A stretch of 64,000 bases of DNA from NCBI RefSeq assembly GCF_000372525.1, contig NZ_AQUR01000093.1:62337-126336 (forward strand). Reading direction: 5' to 3'. The translations under genes and the position numbers were made by a program. Positions 1 to 9,883 of the stretch are shown here, piece by piece (position 1 is the stretch's first letter; the number at the start of each line of letters is the position of its first letter). The stretch comes from Cupriavidus neocaledonicus (GTDB lineage: Bacteria > Pseudomonadota > Gammaproteobacteria > Burkholderiales > Burkholderiaceae). Below the pieces are notes generated by a model that had not been told where the DNA came from, ran no database searches, and was given only the letters and a program-made list of their open reading frames with translations.

Positions 1-575
1 AGAAGCTGCTCAAGGCGCTGTTCAGCGACGACGCCATCAAGAACAAGCGCAACACCGAAGCCGTGCAGGTTGCGCCGAACACGCTGGTGGCCGCGCGCAT
101 CGTCGCGTACCGCCCGGCCACCGTGCGCAAGTTCGAGGAAGTCGAAGCCCAGGTGCGCGAAGGCTATATCGCGCAGCAGGCGGCGGCACTGGCGCGCAAG
201 GAAGGCGAGGCGCGCCTGGCCGCGCTGAAGCAGGTCGACAGTGCCGAGGGTTTTGGCGCGGCGCAGACGGTGTCGCGTACCAAGGCCGAGGGCATGACGC
301 CGCAGGCCGTGGAAGCGGTGATGCGCGCCGATGCCGCCAAGCTGCCGGCGCTGGTGGGTGTCGACCTGGGCGCGCAGGGCTATGCGGTCTATCGCATCAC
401 CAAGGTCATCCAGCCGGCGCCCGCCGATCCGGCCCGCCGCCAGGCCGAGGCGCAGCAGCTGGCGCAACTGGCCGGCCAGACCGACCTGCAGGCCTTCTAT
501 GAAAGCCTGAAGGCCCGCTCCAAGGTCAAGCTGCTGACGCCGGCAGGCGCGACGCAGGCGCAAGGCGCCGAGTGA
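1..575 (+). CDS. ppiD: Peptidyl-prolyl cis-trans isomerase D (PpiD), C-terminal part, cut by the window edge
   Basis: The reading frame is open from the first bases of the window (frame starting at base 3) to a TGA at 573-575, so only the last 190 or so residues are present. The segment is rich in Ala, Gln, Lys and Glu and carries the FSDDAIKNKRNTEAV and APNTLVAARIVAY stretches typical of the C-terminal region of PpiD, the inner-membrane-anchored periplasmic parvulin-type foldase that helps outer-membrane and secreted proteins fold. The membrane anchor and the parvulin domain lie outside the window. A strong intrinsic terminator follows 40 bases after the stop, so this is the end of its transcript. 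The alternative would be another SurA/PpiD-family chaperone. Confidence 0.8.
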   Translation, partial: KLLKALFSDDAIKNKRNTEAVQVAPNTLVAARIVAYRPATVRKFEEVEAQVREGYIAQQAAALARKEGEARLAALKQVDSAEGFGAAQTVSRTKAEGMTPQAVEAVMRADAAKLPALVGVDLGAQGYAVYRITKVIQPAPADPARRQAEAQQLAQLAGQTDLQAFYESLKARSKVKLLTPAGATQAQGAE

Positions 576-616
576 TTCGCGCCTGGCCGCGCCACGCCGG
601 CCACGCCTGAATCAGG

Positions 617-645
617 AACCCCTGCCGCACGGCAGGGGTTTTTTT
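617..645 (+). terminator. Rho-independent terminator after ppiD
   Basis: A 10-bp perfect stem (AACCCCTGCC at 617-626 with GGCAGGGGTT at 631-640) and a GCAC loop run straight into a T-tract at 639-645. It lies between the ppiD stop and the 3' end of the convergent esterase gene at 650. The T-run is on the plus strand only, so it is oriented to stop ppiD transcription. Confidence 0.9.
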
Positions 646-649
646 ATGG

Positions 650-1324
650 TCACTTCGCGGCGCCGTGCTTGAGCAGTGGCTTGAGCTGCGGCCACACCGT
701 ATCGAGCAATGCGGGCTGCGCCGCGGCGGTCGGGTGGATGCGGTCGGGCTGGAACCAGTCCTGCCGCGCGATTACCTGGTCGAGGAAGAAGGGCACCAGC
801 CGCACCTTGTATTCGCCGGCCAGCCTGGGATACAGCGAGACGAACTTCTCGGTGTAGTCCTGGCCATAGTTGGGCGGGATGCGCATGCCGATCAGCAATA
901 CGCTGGCGCCGGCCTGCTGCGCCGTGGTGACGAGGTTGCGCAGGTTGGCTTCGGTGGTGTGCAACGGCAAGCCGCGCAGCGCGTCGTTGGCGCCGAGCTC
1001 GATGACCACGACGGCGGGGCGGTGCCGCGACAGCAGCTCGGGCAGGCGGGTCTTGCCGCCGATGGTGGTCTCGCCGCTGATGCTGGCATTGACGACGCTA
1101 TAATCGAAGCGCTCCTGCCGCAGCCGGTCCTGCAGCAGCGTGACCCAGCCCGCGCCGCGCGCGATGCCGTATTCGGCCGACAGGCTGTCGCCCAGCACCA
1201 GCAGCGCAGGGGCGGTGGCCGGGGCCGCGGCCTTTGCCTGGGCCCGGGCGGCGGCCGGAAGCGCCAGCGCCATGCCGGCTGCGAGCAGCAGCCTGCGCCT
1301 TTTCCCTCGGATCCCTATATCCAT
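650..1324 (-). CDS. tesA: TesA-like periplasmic SGNH esterase / lysophospholipase
   Basis: Encodes 224 residues from the ATG at 1324 (or 228 from an ATG at 1336). The protein begins with a basic segment and an Ala/Leu-rich signal peptide ending near ARAQA, so it is probably periplasmic. SGNH hydrolase blocks are visible: GDSLS with nucleophile Ser47, GAND with Asn113, and a DRIH motif with Asp194 and His197. The family includes E. coli TesA (acyl-CoA thioesterase I / protease I / lysophospholipase L1), which hydrolyses thioesters and arylesters. It is divergent from an ABC ATPase, as tesA and ybbA are in E. coli. Longer start options reaching 1705 only read antisense to the ATPase gene. Natural substrate cannot be told from sequence. 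Confidence 0.85.
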   Translation of the reverse strand: MDIGIRGKRRRLLLAAGMALALPAAARAQAKAAAPATAPALLVLGDSLSAEYGIARGAGWVTLLQDRLRQERFDYSVVNASISGETTIGGKTRLPELLSRHRPAVVVIELGANDALRGLPLHTTEANLRNLVTTAQQAGASVLLIGMRIPPNYGQDYTEKFVSLYPRLAGEYKVRLVPFFLDQVIARQDWFQPDRIHPTAAAQPALLDTVWPQLKPLLKHGAAK

Positions 1325-2021
1325 GTCTTCTTCCATTCTCGCAGTCGAATCCCTTGGAAAGACCGTAGCCGACACGACCGGTTCGCTGACGATTTTGCAC
1401 GACGTGACGTTTTCCGTCACGCCGGGCGAAACGCTGGCCATCGTGGGCGCGTCCGGATCCGGCAAGTCAACGCTGCTGGGACTGCTGGCCGGGCTGGACC
1501 TGCCCAGCACCGGCACGGTGCGGCTGCAGGGCCAGGACCTGTATGCACTGGACGAAGACCAGCGCGCCGCGGTGCGCGGCCGGCATGTCGGCTTCGTGTT
1601 CCAGTCGTTCCAGCTGGTGGGGCACCTGACCGCGCTCGAGAACGTGATGCTGCCGCTGGAGCTGCGCGGCGAGACCGCGCAAGTGCGCGAGCGCGCCGTC
1701 GACATGCTGCAGCGCGTGGGCCTGGGCGCGCGCCTGGGCCACTACCCGCGCACGCTGTCGGGCGGCGAGCAGCAGCGCGTGGCGCTGGCGCGCGCCTTCG
1801 TCGCGCGTCCGGACATCCTGTTCGCCGATGAACCGACCGGCAGCCTCGACACCGCCACCGGCGAAGCCGTGATCGCGCTGATGTTCGAGCTGAACCGAGA
1901 CGCCGGCTCGACGCTGGTGCTGGTCACGCACGACCGCTCGGTGGCGTCGCGCTGCGGGCGCGTGCTGACCATCGACGCCGGCCGCGTGGCCAGCGACGAA
2001 TGGATCGGCCTCGAGGTCTAG
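1323..2021 (+). CDS. ABC transporter ATP-binding protein, YbbA/LolD-like
   Basis: A 232-residue nucleotide-binding subunit of the lipoprotein-release/macrolide-export type. Visible motifs are Walker [10 protein letters not shown] (residues 42-50), the Q-loop FVFQSFQLV, the signature [14 protein letters not shown], Walker [13 protein letters not shown] and the switch VTHD. E. coli YbbA is the nearest functional relative and works with a large permease, YbbP. Here no permease follows: pgi ends 3 bases downstream on the other strand. The ATG at 1323 is chosen because the protein then starts exactly where this family starts; an in-frame ATG at 1140 would run antisense through most of the esterase gene. 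Its ATG shares bases with the esterase ATG in the tetramer CATG. Confidence 0.85.
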   Translation: MSSSILAVESLGKTVADTTGSLTILHDVTFSVTPGETLAIVGASGSGKSTLLGLLAGLDLPSTGTVRLQGQDLYALDEDQRAAVRGRHVGFVFQSFQLVGHLTALENVMLPLELRGETAQVRERAVDMLQRVGLGARLGHYPRTLSGGEQQRVALARAFVARPDILFADEPTGSLDTATGEAVIALMFELNRDAGSTLVLVTHDRSVASRCGRVLTIDAGRVASDEWIGLEV

Positions 2022-2024
2022 CGG

Positions 2025-3668
<1,644 letters not shown>

Positions 3669-3895
3669 GCAGGACTAGCGTGCAGGACTAGCGGGTTGCG
3701 GGGCGCGAGCCGCGTGGCATTGCCGGCTTGCAAGGCGGAGCGGTAAGTATATCGCCAGCGATCGCGGCATCGCGGCTCGCGGCGGCGTCATATCGTTACC
3801 ACTTGCAACATAACAGCAGCGGCGCCGCGCGGGTATCGGACGTTGTCTGACGGCAGGTGCGGCCAGCGCCGCCGGTATGCGCGCGATCGCGCGCC

Positions 3896-5485
3896 TCACG
3901 CGCGCGCGGCGCCCAGCAACTGGTTGAATATGGCGCGTGCCGGCGCATACAGTTCGCTCGCCGTGACGCCTGCCGGGCCCGTGCCTTGTTCGACCAGCAC
4001 ATCGGCGGCACGGCCGTGGATCCACACCGCCGCCTGCGCCGCGGCCAGCGGCGCCATGCCTTGCGCCAGCAGCGCGCCCAGCATGCCGGCCAGCACGTCG
4101 CCGGTGCCGGCACTGGCCAGCGCCGCGTTGCCGGTGGGGTTCAGCGTCCACGGGCTGCCGTCGGGCGCGGCGATCACGCTGCCCGATCCCTTCAGCACCA
4201 CCACCGCCTGCCATTGCGCGGCCAGCGCCGCGGCAGCGGCGGGGCGGTCGCGCTGGACCTCGGCCACGGGCACGCCCATCAGCCGTGCGGCCTCGAGCGG
4301 GTGCGGCGTCAGCACGGTGGCTGCGCCGCGCGTGGCCAGCGCACCGGCCAGCGCCGGATCGGACGCCAGCAGGTTCAGCGCATCGGCATCCAGCACCAGC
4401 GGCTGCGTCGTCGCCTGCAGCAGCCGCGCGAAGTGCTGGCGGGCGTTGGCATCGGTGCCCATGCCCGGGCCGATCACCAGCGCCGACATCGACGCGAGCG
4501 CCAGTGCGTCGACCGCATGCAGCATCAGTTCAGGATGCAGCGGATCGAGCAACGGTGCCGGCTGCGCCAGGAAGCCGATATGCACCTTGCCCGCGCCGAG
4601 CCATTGCGCGGCCCGGGCGCCGAGCAGCGGCGCGCCGGTCATGCCGAGGTTGCCGCCGATCACGGCCAGCGCGCCATGCGTGCCCTTGTTGCTGGCGTGG
4701 CGGCGGCGCGGCAGCGCGGCACCGAACAGCGCGGGGCCGTTCACCAGGCCCTGCGGTGTTGCGCGTGGGGGATAGTCCAGGCCGATCGGCGCGATCTCGA
4801 CCGCGCCGGCGCAGTCGCGCCCGTCCAGCGTCAGCAGGCCGGGCTTGGCGGCAATGAAGGTCAGCGTGCGTTGGGCGCGCACAGCGGGCGCGCCCGCGCC
4901 GGTGTCGGCAGAGAGGCCGCTGGGGATGTCCAGCGCAAACACCGGCAGCGCGGCGCGGTTGATCTGGTCGATCCACCACGCCATGCGGCCGTCGGCGGGG
5001 CGGTTCAGGCCGATGCCGAGCAGGCCGTCGACGATCGCGGCGGTGCCGGCGGGCCAGTGCGCGTGATGGCTGGTGTCCACCTCCGCCGTCACGCTCGACG
5101 GCACCCCCGCTGCCTGCGCCTGCTGCCACGCGGTGGCGGCATCGGCCGGCAGGTGCTGCGGCTCGGCGGCGAGCCAGACCTGCACCGCGCGGCCGGCGCG
5201 GTGCAGCTGCGTGGCGGCGACCAGCGCATCGCCGCCGTTATTGCCGGGCCCCGCCAGGAACAGCAGCGGCCCTTCGGGCGCATGGCCGGCAAGCCAGCGT
5301 GCCGCCGCCGTGCCGGCGCGCGACATCAGCGTGAAGGCCGGCAACTGCGCCAGCGCGGCGTGCTCGAGGCGGCGGATCGCGGCCACGTCGTAGAGCGGCA
5401 CCGGGGCTGGCGCGGCTGCATCGAGGGCGAGCCAGCCTGGTTGGTGGTCGGTGGGCGTGATGACGGTGGCGGCAGGGCGGGTCAT
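3896..5485 (-). CDS. nnr: Bifunctional NAD(P)HX epimerase / ADP-dependent NAD(P)HX dehydratase
   Basis: A 529-residue two-domain repair enzyme. The N-terminal half is a YjeF_N-type epimerase (GPGNNGGDALVAA near residue 95) and the C-terminal half is a ribokinase-like dehydratase with the GNAALASAGTGDVLAGML motif. Together they convert damaged hydrated NAD(P)H (R and S forms) back to NAD(P)H using ADP. I start at 5485 (MTRPAATVITP); a longer frame to 5605 would run into dadA, whose stop is 7 bases upstream at 5493. It is the last gene of the minus-strand run and is probably co-transcribed with dadA. Confidence 0.93.
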   Translation of the reverse strand: MTRPAATVITPTDHQPGWLALDAAAPAPVPLYDVAAIRRLEHAALAQLPAFTLMSRAGTAAARWLAGHAPEGPLLFLAGPGNNGGDALVAATQLHRAGRAVQVWLAAEPQHLPADAATAWQQAQAAGVPSSVTAEVDTSHHAHWPAGTAAIVDGLLGIGLNRPADGRMAWWIDQINRAALPVFALDIPSGLSADTGAGAPAVRAQRTLTFIAAKPGLLTLDGRDCAGAVEIAPIGLDYPPRATPQGLVNGPALFGAALPRRRHASNKGTHGALAVIGGNLGMTGAPLLGARAAQWLGAGKVHIGFLAQPAPLLDPLHPELMLHAVDALALASMSALVIGPGMGTDANARQHFARLLQATTQPLVLDADALNLLASDPALAGALATRGAATVLTPHPLEAARLMGVPVAEVQRDRPAAAAALAAQWQAVVVLKGSGSVIAAPDGSPWTLNPTGNAALASAGTGDVLAGMLGALLAQGMAPLAAAQAAVWIHGRAADVLVEQGTGPAGVTASELYAPARAIFNQLLGAARA

Positions 5486-5492
5486 GTCAGGC

Positions 5493-6800
5493 TCAATTGG
5501 CCGGCCCCAGCCCGTAGCGGTCGGGCAGCAGGCCTTCCATGTCGATCTCCGGACCGCCGCGGCCGGCGCAAGCGCCGGCGCTGGCGGCGATCTGGTCAGC
5601 CGCAATCTTGCCTGATCCGCAGCTCATCGCCCAGCCCGTCGAGCCATGGCCCAGGTTCAGGAACAGCCCGGGCACCGCGGTGGGGCCGATCAGCGGCGGG
5701 CCGTCGGGCAGCATCGGCCGCGCGCCGGCCCAAGGCGTGGCCTGCTGGTAGTTGCCCGCCACCGGGAACCAGTCGCGCGCGACCTTGACCAGCGTGTTAA
5801 GCGCGGCGGGGCGCAGGTCGAGCCGGCGCGAGCCCAGCTCCGCCGTGCCGGCCACGCGCAGCCGGTTGCCCATGCGCGTCATCGCGACCTTGTACGACTC
5901 GTCCATCAGCGCGCCCAGCGGGGCCTGCAGTTCGTCGCGGATCATCACCGTGACCGAATAGCCCTTGACCGGATACAGCGGCACGCGCAGGCCCAGCGCA
6001 CGCAGCAGCACGGCACTGTCGGCGCCGGCGGCGACCCGCACGCGGTCGGCACCAAGCACCGGGGCCGAGCCCTGGCCGCCGGGTTCGGTCAGCTCGAGCT
6101 CCAGCTTGCCGGCCGGCCCGGGCCGGATGCGCGTCACCGCGGTGTCGAAGCGGAACGACACGCCCGCGGCCTGCGCATGCCGGTGCAGCGCGCGCACGAA
6201 CATCGGGCAGTTGCCGGATTCATCCTCCGGCAGGTGCAGCCCGCCGGCCAGCGGCGTGCCGGCGGCCAGGCCCGGTTCGATCCGGCGGCATTCGGCGGCG
6301 CTGACCAGCCGGTGCGGCACGTTGTTCTCGCGCAGCAGGGCGATGGCGGGCCCGGCCAGGTCGAGGTCGCGCGCGCTGCGGAACAGCTGCAGGTAGCCCT
6401 GCGACTGCTCGTAGTCGATCTCCAGCTCGCTGCGCAGCCGGTGCAGGCAGGCGCGGCTGTAGAACGCCAGCCGCTGCATGCGCAGCTTGTTGGCGCGGTA
6501 GCGCTCGAGCCGGCATTCGCGCAGCCAGCGCGCGATCCAGCGCCACATCGCCGGATCCGCGGCGGGGCGGAACAGCACCGGGGCCTCGCGCGCGAAGAGC
6601 GTGCGCAGGATCTTGGCCGGCATGCCGGGCGCGGCCCAGGGCGTGACGTAGCCGGGCGCGATCACGCCGGCATTGCCAAAGCTGGCTTCCTGCGCCGGCG
6701 CGCCGCGGCGCTCGAGCACGGTCACGTCGAAACCGGCCTGGCGCAGGTACCACGCGGAGCTGACGCCGATCGCGCCGGCGCCGATCACGATCACATGCAT
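5493..6800 (-). CDS. dadA: D-amino acid dehydrogenase, small subunit
   Basis: A 435-residue FAD flavoprotein that oxidises D-amino acids to 2-oxo acids and passes electrons to the respiratory chain at the inner membrane. It starts with the FAD-binding VIGAGAIGVSSAWYL (residues 5-19), followed by the VLERR acidic end of strand 2, and the C-terminal FAD contact NLGHGSTGWAMSCGSG typical of DadA. Length is normal for the family (about 430). It lies 46 bases downstream of the TRAP permease dctM and 7 bases before the NAD(P)HX repair gene. This context suggests that its substrate is, or is released from, what the TRAP system imports. Confidence 0.93.
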   Translation of the reverse strand: MHVIVIGAGAIGVSSAWYLRQAGFDVTVLERRGAPAQEASFGNAGVIAPGYVTPWAAPGMPAKILRTLFAREAPVLFRPAADPAMWRWIARWLRECRLERYRANKLRMQRLAFYSRACLHRLRSELEIDYEQSQGYLQLFRSARDLDLAGPAIALLRENNVPHRLVSAAECRRIEPGLAAGTPLAGGLHLPEDESGNCPMFVRALHRHAQAAGVSFRFDTAVTRIRPGPAGKLELELTEPGGQGSAPVLGADRVRVAAGADSAVLLRALGLRVPLYPVKGYSVTVMIRDELQAPLGALMDESYKVAMTRMGNRLRVAGTAELGSRRLDLRPAALNTLVKVARDWFPVAGNYQQATPWAGARPMLPDGPPLIGPTAVPGLFLNLGHGSTGWAMSCGSGKIAADQIAASAGACAGRGGPEIDMEGLLPDRYGLGPAN

Positions 6801-6846
6801 CGTTCCGGGAACCTCCCTAGCGCGTCCGTTGCCCTGCCGGCCAAGG

Positions 6847-8157
6847 CTACCTGACCTCCTGCTGCATGACCGCGTCCGGCAGCCAGGTCACCACGCCGGG
6901 CCAGATCGTGACGATGGCGATCGCCAGCACCATCATCATGAAGAACGGCAGCGAGACCCGCGCGATATAGTTGCTGTCCTTGCCCGTCATGCTCTGCAGC
7001 ACGAACAGGTTGAAGCCCACCGGCGGCGTGACTTCGGCAATCTCCACCAGCAGCACGATGAAGATGCCGAACCAGACCAGGTCGAAGCCCGCCGCCTGCA
7101 CCATCGGCAGCACCGTGGCGGTGGTCAGCGCGATCATCGAGATGCCGTCCAGCGCCGTGCCCAGCACGATGTAGATCACCGTCAGCACCGCGATCAGCGC
7201 CCACGGCGACAGCTGCAGCGCGGCCACCCACTCGGCCAGCGCGCGCGGGATGCCGGTGAAGCTCATCGTCACCGACAGGAACGAGGTCGCGCCCAGCACG
7301 AACATGATCATCGCGGTCAGGCGCGTGGCCGACATCAGGCTGTCCCAGAACGCCGCGCGCGTGAGCGAACCGCCCACCCACGCCAGCGCCAGCGACGCGA
7401 CCACGCCATAGGCGGCGGCTTCGGTGGCGGTGGCGTAGCCGGTCACCATGATCCAGGTGATGAAGGCGATCAGCGCGATGCACGGCAGCAGTTGCCGGAC
7501 CGACGCCAGCCGCGCGCGCCAGTTGAAGTGCTCCGAGGCCGGGGTCTTGTCCGGGTTGGCCAGCGCCCAGACCACGATGTAGCCCGAAAACAGCAGCATC
7601 AGCAGCAGCCCCGGGATAAAGCCCGCCAGGAACACGCGGATGATCGACACGTCCGCGGAGACCGCATACACCACCATGGTGATCGACGGCGGGATCAGGA
7701 TGCCGAGGGTGCCGGCGCACGACAGCGAGCCCAGCGTGACGCGCTCGTCGTAGCCGCGCCGCGTCAGTTCGGGCAGCGCCGACTTGGCGATGGTGGCGCA
7801 GGTAGCCGCCGACGAGCCCGACACCGAGCCGAAGATGCCGCAGCCCAGGATGTTGACGTGCATCAGCCGCCCGGGCAGCCAGCTCAGCCATGGCGACAGA
7901 CCGCTGAACATCTGCTCCGACAGCCGGGTGCGGAACAGGATCTCGCCCATCCACACGAACAGCGGCAGCGATGCCAGCGTGTACGAGGCGCTCGACGACC
8001 ACCACGCGTTGGCCAGGCTGACCAGCGCCTCGCGGTCGGAGAACACCACCAGCCCGAGCCACGACGTGACCGCGATGGCCACCGGAATCCACGCGCCCAG
8101 CGCAAGGAAGACGATCAGCACCAGCAGCAGGATCAGTGCAACCACGACCGTGCTCAT
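6847..8157 (-). CDS. dctM: TRAP transporter large permease (DctM family)
   Basis: A 436-residue, very hydrophobic protein with about 12 predicted membrane segments, the ion-coupled channel subunit of a tripartite ATP-independent periplasmic transporter. Family hallmarks include the N-terminal LILLLVLIVFLALGAWIPVA helix, GCGIFGSVSGSSAATCATI and GILIPPSITMVVY, and the late EVTPPVGFNLFVLQ. The ATG at 8157 overlaps the dctQ stop by one base (TGATG on the coding strand), implying translational coupling. A longer frame to 8637 only re-reads dctQ. The substrate is probably an organic acid or amide; the neighbouring amidase and dadA favour a nitrogenous compound. Confidence 0.95.
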   Translation of the reverse strand: MSTVVVALILLLVLIVFLALGAWIPVAIAVTSWLGLVVFSDREALVSLANAWWSSSASYTLASLPLFVWMGEILFRTRLSEQMFSGLSPWLSWLPGRLMHVNILGCGIFGSVSGSSAATCATIAKSALPELTRRGYDERVTLGSLSCAGTLGILIPPSITMVVYAVSADVSIIRVFLAGFIPGLLLMLLFSGYIVVWALANPDKTPASEHFNWRARLASVRQLLPCIALIAFITWIMVTGYATATEAAAYGVVASLALAWVGGSLTRAAFWDSLMSATRLTAMIMFVLGATSFLSVTMSFTGIPRALAEWVAALQLSPWALIAVLTVIYIVLGTALDGISMIALTTATVLPMVQAAGFDLVWFGIFIVLLVEIAEVTPPVGFNLFVLQSMTGKDSNYIARVSLPFFMMMVLAIAIVTIWPGVVTWLPDAVMQQEVR

Positions 8158-8708
8158 CAGACCGTCTCCCCGAAATCGCCGGCGGCCAGCTTGGCTTCCT
8201 GGGCCAGCTGGTAGCGCGGCTTCTGCCGCCGCACCACGCGCAGCCATTCGTCGGCGACCGCCAGCAGGAAACCGGTGCAGCCCAGCACCGCGAAGCTCTG
8301 CGGTATCCACAGCGGGATCACGATCTGGCCCTGCGAGACATCGCCGATCTCCCAGCTCTGCCAGGCAAAGGTGCCCAGCGCCCAGGCCGCGTAGGCGGCG
8401 AACACCAGGCAGATGGTCAGCGAGACCAGTTCCAGCAGCCAGCGCCGGCGCGGGCCGAGCGCCGACAGCAGCATCTCCACGCGCACGATGCCGCCATGCT
8501 GGAAGGTCTGGCCAAGCACCAGGAAGGCGGAGGCGGCGCACAGCCAGGCCACGATGTCGTCGCCGCCCTTGAAGATCACCGAGGTTTCGCGCGACAGCGA
8601 CATCAGGATCATGATGACGCAGACGGCAAGGATGCACAGCGCGCCGAGCGCGGCGAACAGGTCCAGCACGCGGTCGAGCCAGCGCTTGGAGGAGGGGGCA
8701 GTAGGCAT
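8157..8708 (-). CDS. dctQ: TRAP transporter small permease (DctQ family)
   Basis: About 183 residues with four membrane segments, the small integral subunit that pairs with DctM. The VLDLFAALGALCILAVCVIM first helix, QTFQHGGIVRVEML and the late NALVGCTG-like helix region fit the DctQ pattern of four helices with a conserved GG in the second loop. I prefer the ATG at 8708 (MPTAPSSKRW); a TTG at 8744 would add 12 Pro-rich residues. Neither start has a strong Shine-Dalgarno. The stop overlaps the dctM start by one base. Confidence 0.88.
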   Translation of the reverse strand: MPTAPSSKRWLDRVLDLFAALGALCILAVCVIMILMSLSRETSVIFKGGDDIVAWLCAASAFLVLGQTFQHGGIVRVEMLLSALGPRRRWLLELVSLTICLVFAAYAAWALGTFAWQSWEIGDVSQGQIVIPLWIPQSFAVLGCTGFLLAVADEWLRVVRRQKPRYQLAQEAKLAAGDFGETV

Positions 8709-8795
8709 GGTGGGCGGCGCAGGGGGAGGATGGGCTTCCTGCAACGCAGCCGGCGCGGCGGCGCTGCAGGCGCTGGAGTCGGTGGGCCCGCGGCC

Positions 8796-9761
8796 TTACT
8801 TGCGGTAGGCGTCGAGGATGGCCTTGCCGTCGGCGCCGGCGCTCTTGGCCCAGTCGTCGACCATGGTCTGGCCAAGCTTCTGCATGTCGGCCTTGAGCTG
8901 TGGCGACGGCGGCTGCACCGTCATGCCGTTCTTGGCCAGCGTGGCCAGGTATTCCCTGGTCTTCTGCTCCGACACCTGCCAGCCGCGCTTCTCGGCGTCG
9001 GCGACGGCCTTGAGCAGCGCGTCCTGGGTGGGTTTGTCGAGCGCGGCGAAGGCCTTCTTGCTGACCACCAGCATGTTCTTGGGCAGCCAGGCATCGACCG
9101 CATAAAAGTACTTAACGCTCTCCCACACCTTGGTGTCGACGCCGGTCGCGCCCGACGACATGAAGGAGTTGACGGTGCCGGTGGCGAGCGCCTGCGCCAG
9201 GTCGGCGGCCTGGATCGTGACCGGCTGCGCGCCGACCAGCTCGGCGATGCGCGAGGTGGCGGGATTGTAGGCGCGCCACTTCAGGCCCTTCATGTCGGCG
9301 GCCGAGTTGATCGGCTTGTTGGCGTAGATGCCCTGGGGCGGCCAGGCCACCGCGTACAGCAGCTTCAGCCCCTGCTTGTCCAGCACCTTCTCCGTGACCG
9401 GGCGCGAGGCCTGCCACAGCTTGTAGGCATCGGCATAGCTGGTGGCCAGGAACGGCACCGCGTCGACGCCGAATATTGGATTCTCGTTGGCCAGCAGCGA
9501 CATCAGGATCTCGCCCATCTGCACCTGGCCGGTCTGCACGCCGCGCTTGATCTCGTTGGCCTTGAGCAGCGACCCGTTCGGATGCAGCACGATCTTGAGC
9601 TTGCCGCCGGTGGCCTTGTCGACATCGCTGGCCATCTGCTGCAGGTTTTCGGTGTGCAGGTTGGCGACGGGGTAGCCGGTGGGCAGGTCCCACTTGGTGT
9701 CCGCCTGTGCCGCCACGGCGGCCAGCATCAGCGTGGCCGCGATCATTGCCTTGACTCGCAT
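8796..9761 (-). CDS. dctP: TRAP transporter periplasmic substrate-binding protein (DctP family)
   Basis: A 321-residue receptor with a clear signal peptide (MRVKAMIAATLMLAAVAAQA, cleavage before DTKW). The body shows the DctP fold signatures, including the ligand-contact region GLKWRAYNPATSRIAELVGAQP, where an Arg in this position normally forms the salt bridge with a carboxylate, and the following VTIQAADLAQALATG. It hands a carboxylated ligand to DctQ/DctM. Order on the strand is amidase, dctP, dctQ, dctM, dadA. Sequence alone does not name the ligand. Confidence 0.93.
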   Translation of the reverse strand: MRVKAMIAATLMLAAVAAQADTKWDLPTGYPVANLHTENLQQMASDVDKATGGKLKIVLHPNGSLLKANEIKRGVQTGQVQMGEILMSLLANENPIFGVDAVPFLATSYADAYKLWQASRPVTEKVLDKQGLKLLYAVAWPPQGIYANKPINSAADMKGLKWRAYNPATSRIAELVGAQPVTIQAADLAQALATGTVNSFMSSGATGVDTKVWESVKYFYAVDAWLPKNMLVVSKKAFAALDKPTQDALLKAVADAEKRGWQVSEQKTREYLATLAKNGMTVQPPSPQLKADMQKLGQTMVDDWAKSAGADGKAILDAYRK

Positions 9762-9883
9762 CTCGATCTCTCCTGTGCGCGCGGGGGCGCGGTTGTACAG
9801 CGGGTTGCGTACTACCTGGTGCCACGCGCAGGCCTGGCACAGGGCCGGGCGCGTGGCGCAAGACCAACGGCGCGGCGGCGGGC

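Noticed and set aside
650-1705. A 351-aa version of the TesA-like protein
   Set aside because: The first 120 or so residues are antisense to the ABC ATPase; the signal peptide starts at ATG 1324/1336.
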